Source of the DNA: Apis mellifera
Lineage: Eukaryota > Arthropoda > Insecta > Hymenoptera > Apidae
DNA: 64,000 nucleotides
NCBI RefSeq assembly: GCF_003254395.2
Contig: NC_037651.1
Location: forward strand, 2,604,001-2,668,000
Direction: 5' to 3'
Shown: positions 62,573 to 64,000 of the stretch, one piece after another
How the letters are laid out: each line of letters opens with the position of its first letter
How positions within the stretch are numbered: the stretch's first letter is position 1
Notes under the pieces: generated by a model
Told to the model about the DNA's origin: nothing
The model's database searches: none
The model's input: the letters and a program-made list of their open reading frames with translations, nothing else
Made by a program: the position numbers and the translations under genes

Positions 62573-64000
62573 AATTCATATTTACATTTACAGATCCTTC
62601 TGTATAATAATTTTCATTAATATTGTTTATAAACGTAAATTGATTCTCAATAATATGATCCTCGACATTAAAATGTATTATATATTATTTTTTCTTCTTA
62701 AACTAAGTTTTATGAAGAAATCTTTTAGTGATATTATATTACAGTATAATGACAAGTAATATGACAATTGTTAACAAGTACTATGTAAAATGTAGAAGAT
62801 ATTTATTTAAAAAGCGATTATTTTTTTTCATTATGATTTAACATTTTAAAATCCTAATTAAAATTATGTCGAATTTTGTTAATGTTCGACTTGATTAACT
62901 GTGTTCATTATATATTTATTATATTCTCATGTAAAGTTTATTACACAAAAAAAATATCTAGTTTCATTTATATCAATTTGCATATGATTTATTTCATATA
63001 AAGGTATAATATGTTTATAATTTGCTATCATTCTTATTTTTACTTTTATTTTATAAAATATTATTGAAAAATTTTCCATCTAATGATATAATATATAATA
63101 GTCCCAATCATAATTAAAATTCACTTTTTATTAATGATTTTTGACTACAATTTTACAAGTGAAATAAAATAGTTATTCTAATTATGTAATTATTAGTTCA
63201 CTTATATAGAAAAGCACTTAATTACACATATAAATATATATACATGTGTAACAAATATTTTATTTGTTTTTTCTTTTATCCTTTGACGGATACATTATAA
63301 ACAATTTAACGTTTATAATTGAATTAATAATTAATAATTCTATTGAATAAAAATTCTTAGTAAAAAAATTGTATTCAATAAATTTAAATAATTTATTATG
63401 ACTCAGAATATATATATATTTTCGCCGATGGATTAATAAAAACATTTCTTTTTAACTAATCATCATATCATTAGTTTATTTTTGACATTTTGAAATAAAA
63501 AATATTTTATTATATATTAATATTAATTGAAAAATTAAAATATTATTTCTGCAAAAATAAAATTTTTTAAATATACTATATATATATGTAACATTTAGCA
63601 GACAATATTGTAAATATTACACATGTATATTAAAATAATTATTATTGAAAAATATTAATAATCATTTTGTTATGTATTGATTACTATATTATTAATTTGT
63701 TTAGATTAGATATAGTCGAGGATCGGATATAAATAATTGTCATTTGATAATTGTTTTTTAATTGAGATATAATTTTCAAAATTAAATTTTTGCTTCTTAC
63801 AGAATTCTTGCTCTATCTTTTGTTTTGAATTAAATAAAAAAAAAAAGGTTAAAATGAAGTTAAAAAAAGAAAACTCACAATTTAATGTTTATTAATTTTT
63901 GCTTTGTAAAAAATTTCTTATGCAAATTATAAAGTATTTTGCATAAACTGGTACAGATTATATATTTAAAAATTTTTTTTGCATAAAGATAAAAATGTAC
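62573..64000. other. Rif1 3' UTR and downstream spacer
   Basis: AT-rich, with several possible AATAAA signals (e.g. near 63163) and no recognisable gene up to the window end. Confidence 0.55.

Overview
This is insect nuclear DNA: very AT-rich, with short exons, GT-AG introns and long low-complexity spacers. The base composition and gene content fit a bee, most likely Apis. That species call is inference, because no species-specific marker is visible. No rRNA, tRNA, CRISPR array or bacterial operon was recognised.

I rebuilt five protein-coding genes by joining exons at splice sites and checking phase at every junction. (1) 1101-6616, minus: a PR/SET-domain C2H2 zinc-finger gene of the PRDM family (PRDM13-like), cut off by the left window edge. 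(2) 8738-21230, minus: a 24-exon gene for a 1,478-residue single-pass membrane protein. It has a signal peptide, four kringles, four domains resembling the farnesoic-acid-methyltransferase-like (FAMeT) fold, a thrombospondin type-1 repeat, two Ig-like domains, a transmembrane helix and an acidic repetitive tail. Kringle-kringle-FAMeT-FAMeT occurs twice, so the ectodomain appears to come from internal duplication. I recognise no named homologue, and this is the best candidate in the window for something undescribed. (3) 26352-31278, minus: the TRIM-NHL gene wech (TRIM71/LIN-41 orthologue), 720 residues. (4) 45672-47526, plus: the WD40 gene WRAP53/TCAB1 (WDR79), 507 residues. (5) 50231-62572, plus: Rif1, 2,699 residues, with a SILK/RVSF PP1-docking pair and the conserved C-terminal domain.

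Between wech and WRAP53 lies about 14 kb without a recognisable gene. It is AT-rich but punctuated by sharply GC-richer islands (about 32.35-32.58, 35.57-35.88, 37.1-38.2, 38.4-39.13, 40.48-40.61, 42.14-42.38 and 43.0-43.2 kb). Several carry consensus splice donors. They are good candidates for wech 5'-UTR exons, enhancers or unannotated noncoding transcripts. Similar GC islands sit inside the PRDM introns and upstream of its first recognised coding exon.

One mobile-element-like structure was found: a 631-bp foldback element with near-identical terminal inverted repeats and an inner 132-bp tandem repeat, in the intron after the TSP1 exon. Several long dinucleotide, tetranucleotide and pentanucleotide microsatellites occur in the spacers.

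The genes do not form one pathway. WRAP53/TCAB1 (telomerase and scaRNA trafficking) and Rif1 (replication timing, telomere-associated) are same-strand neighbours. wech and PRDM are developmental regulators with large noncoding surroundings.
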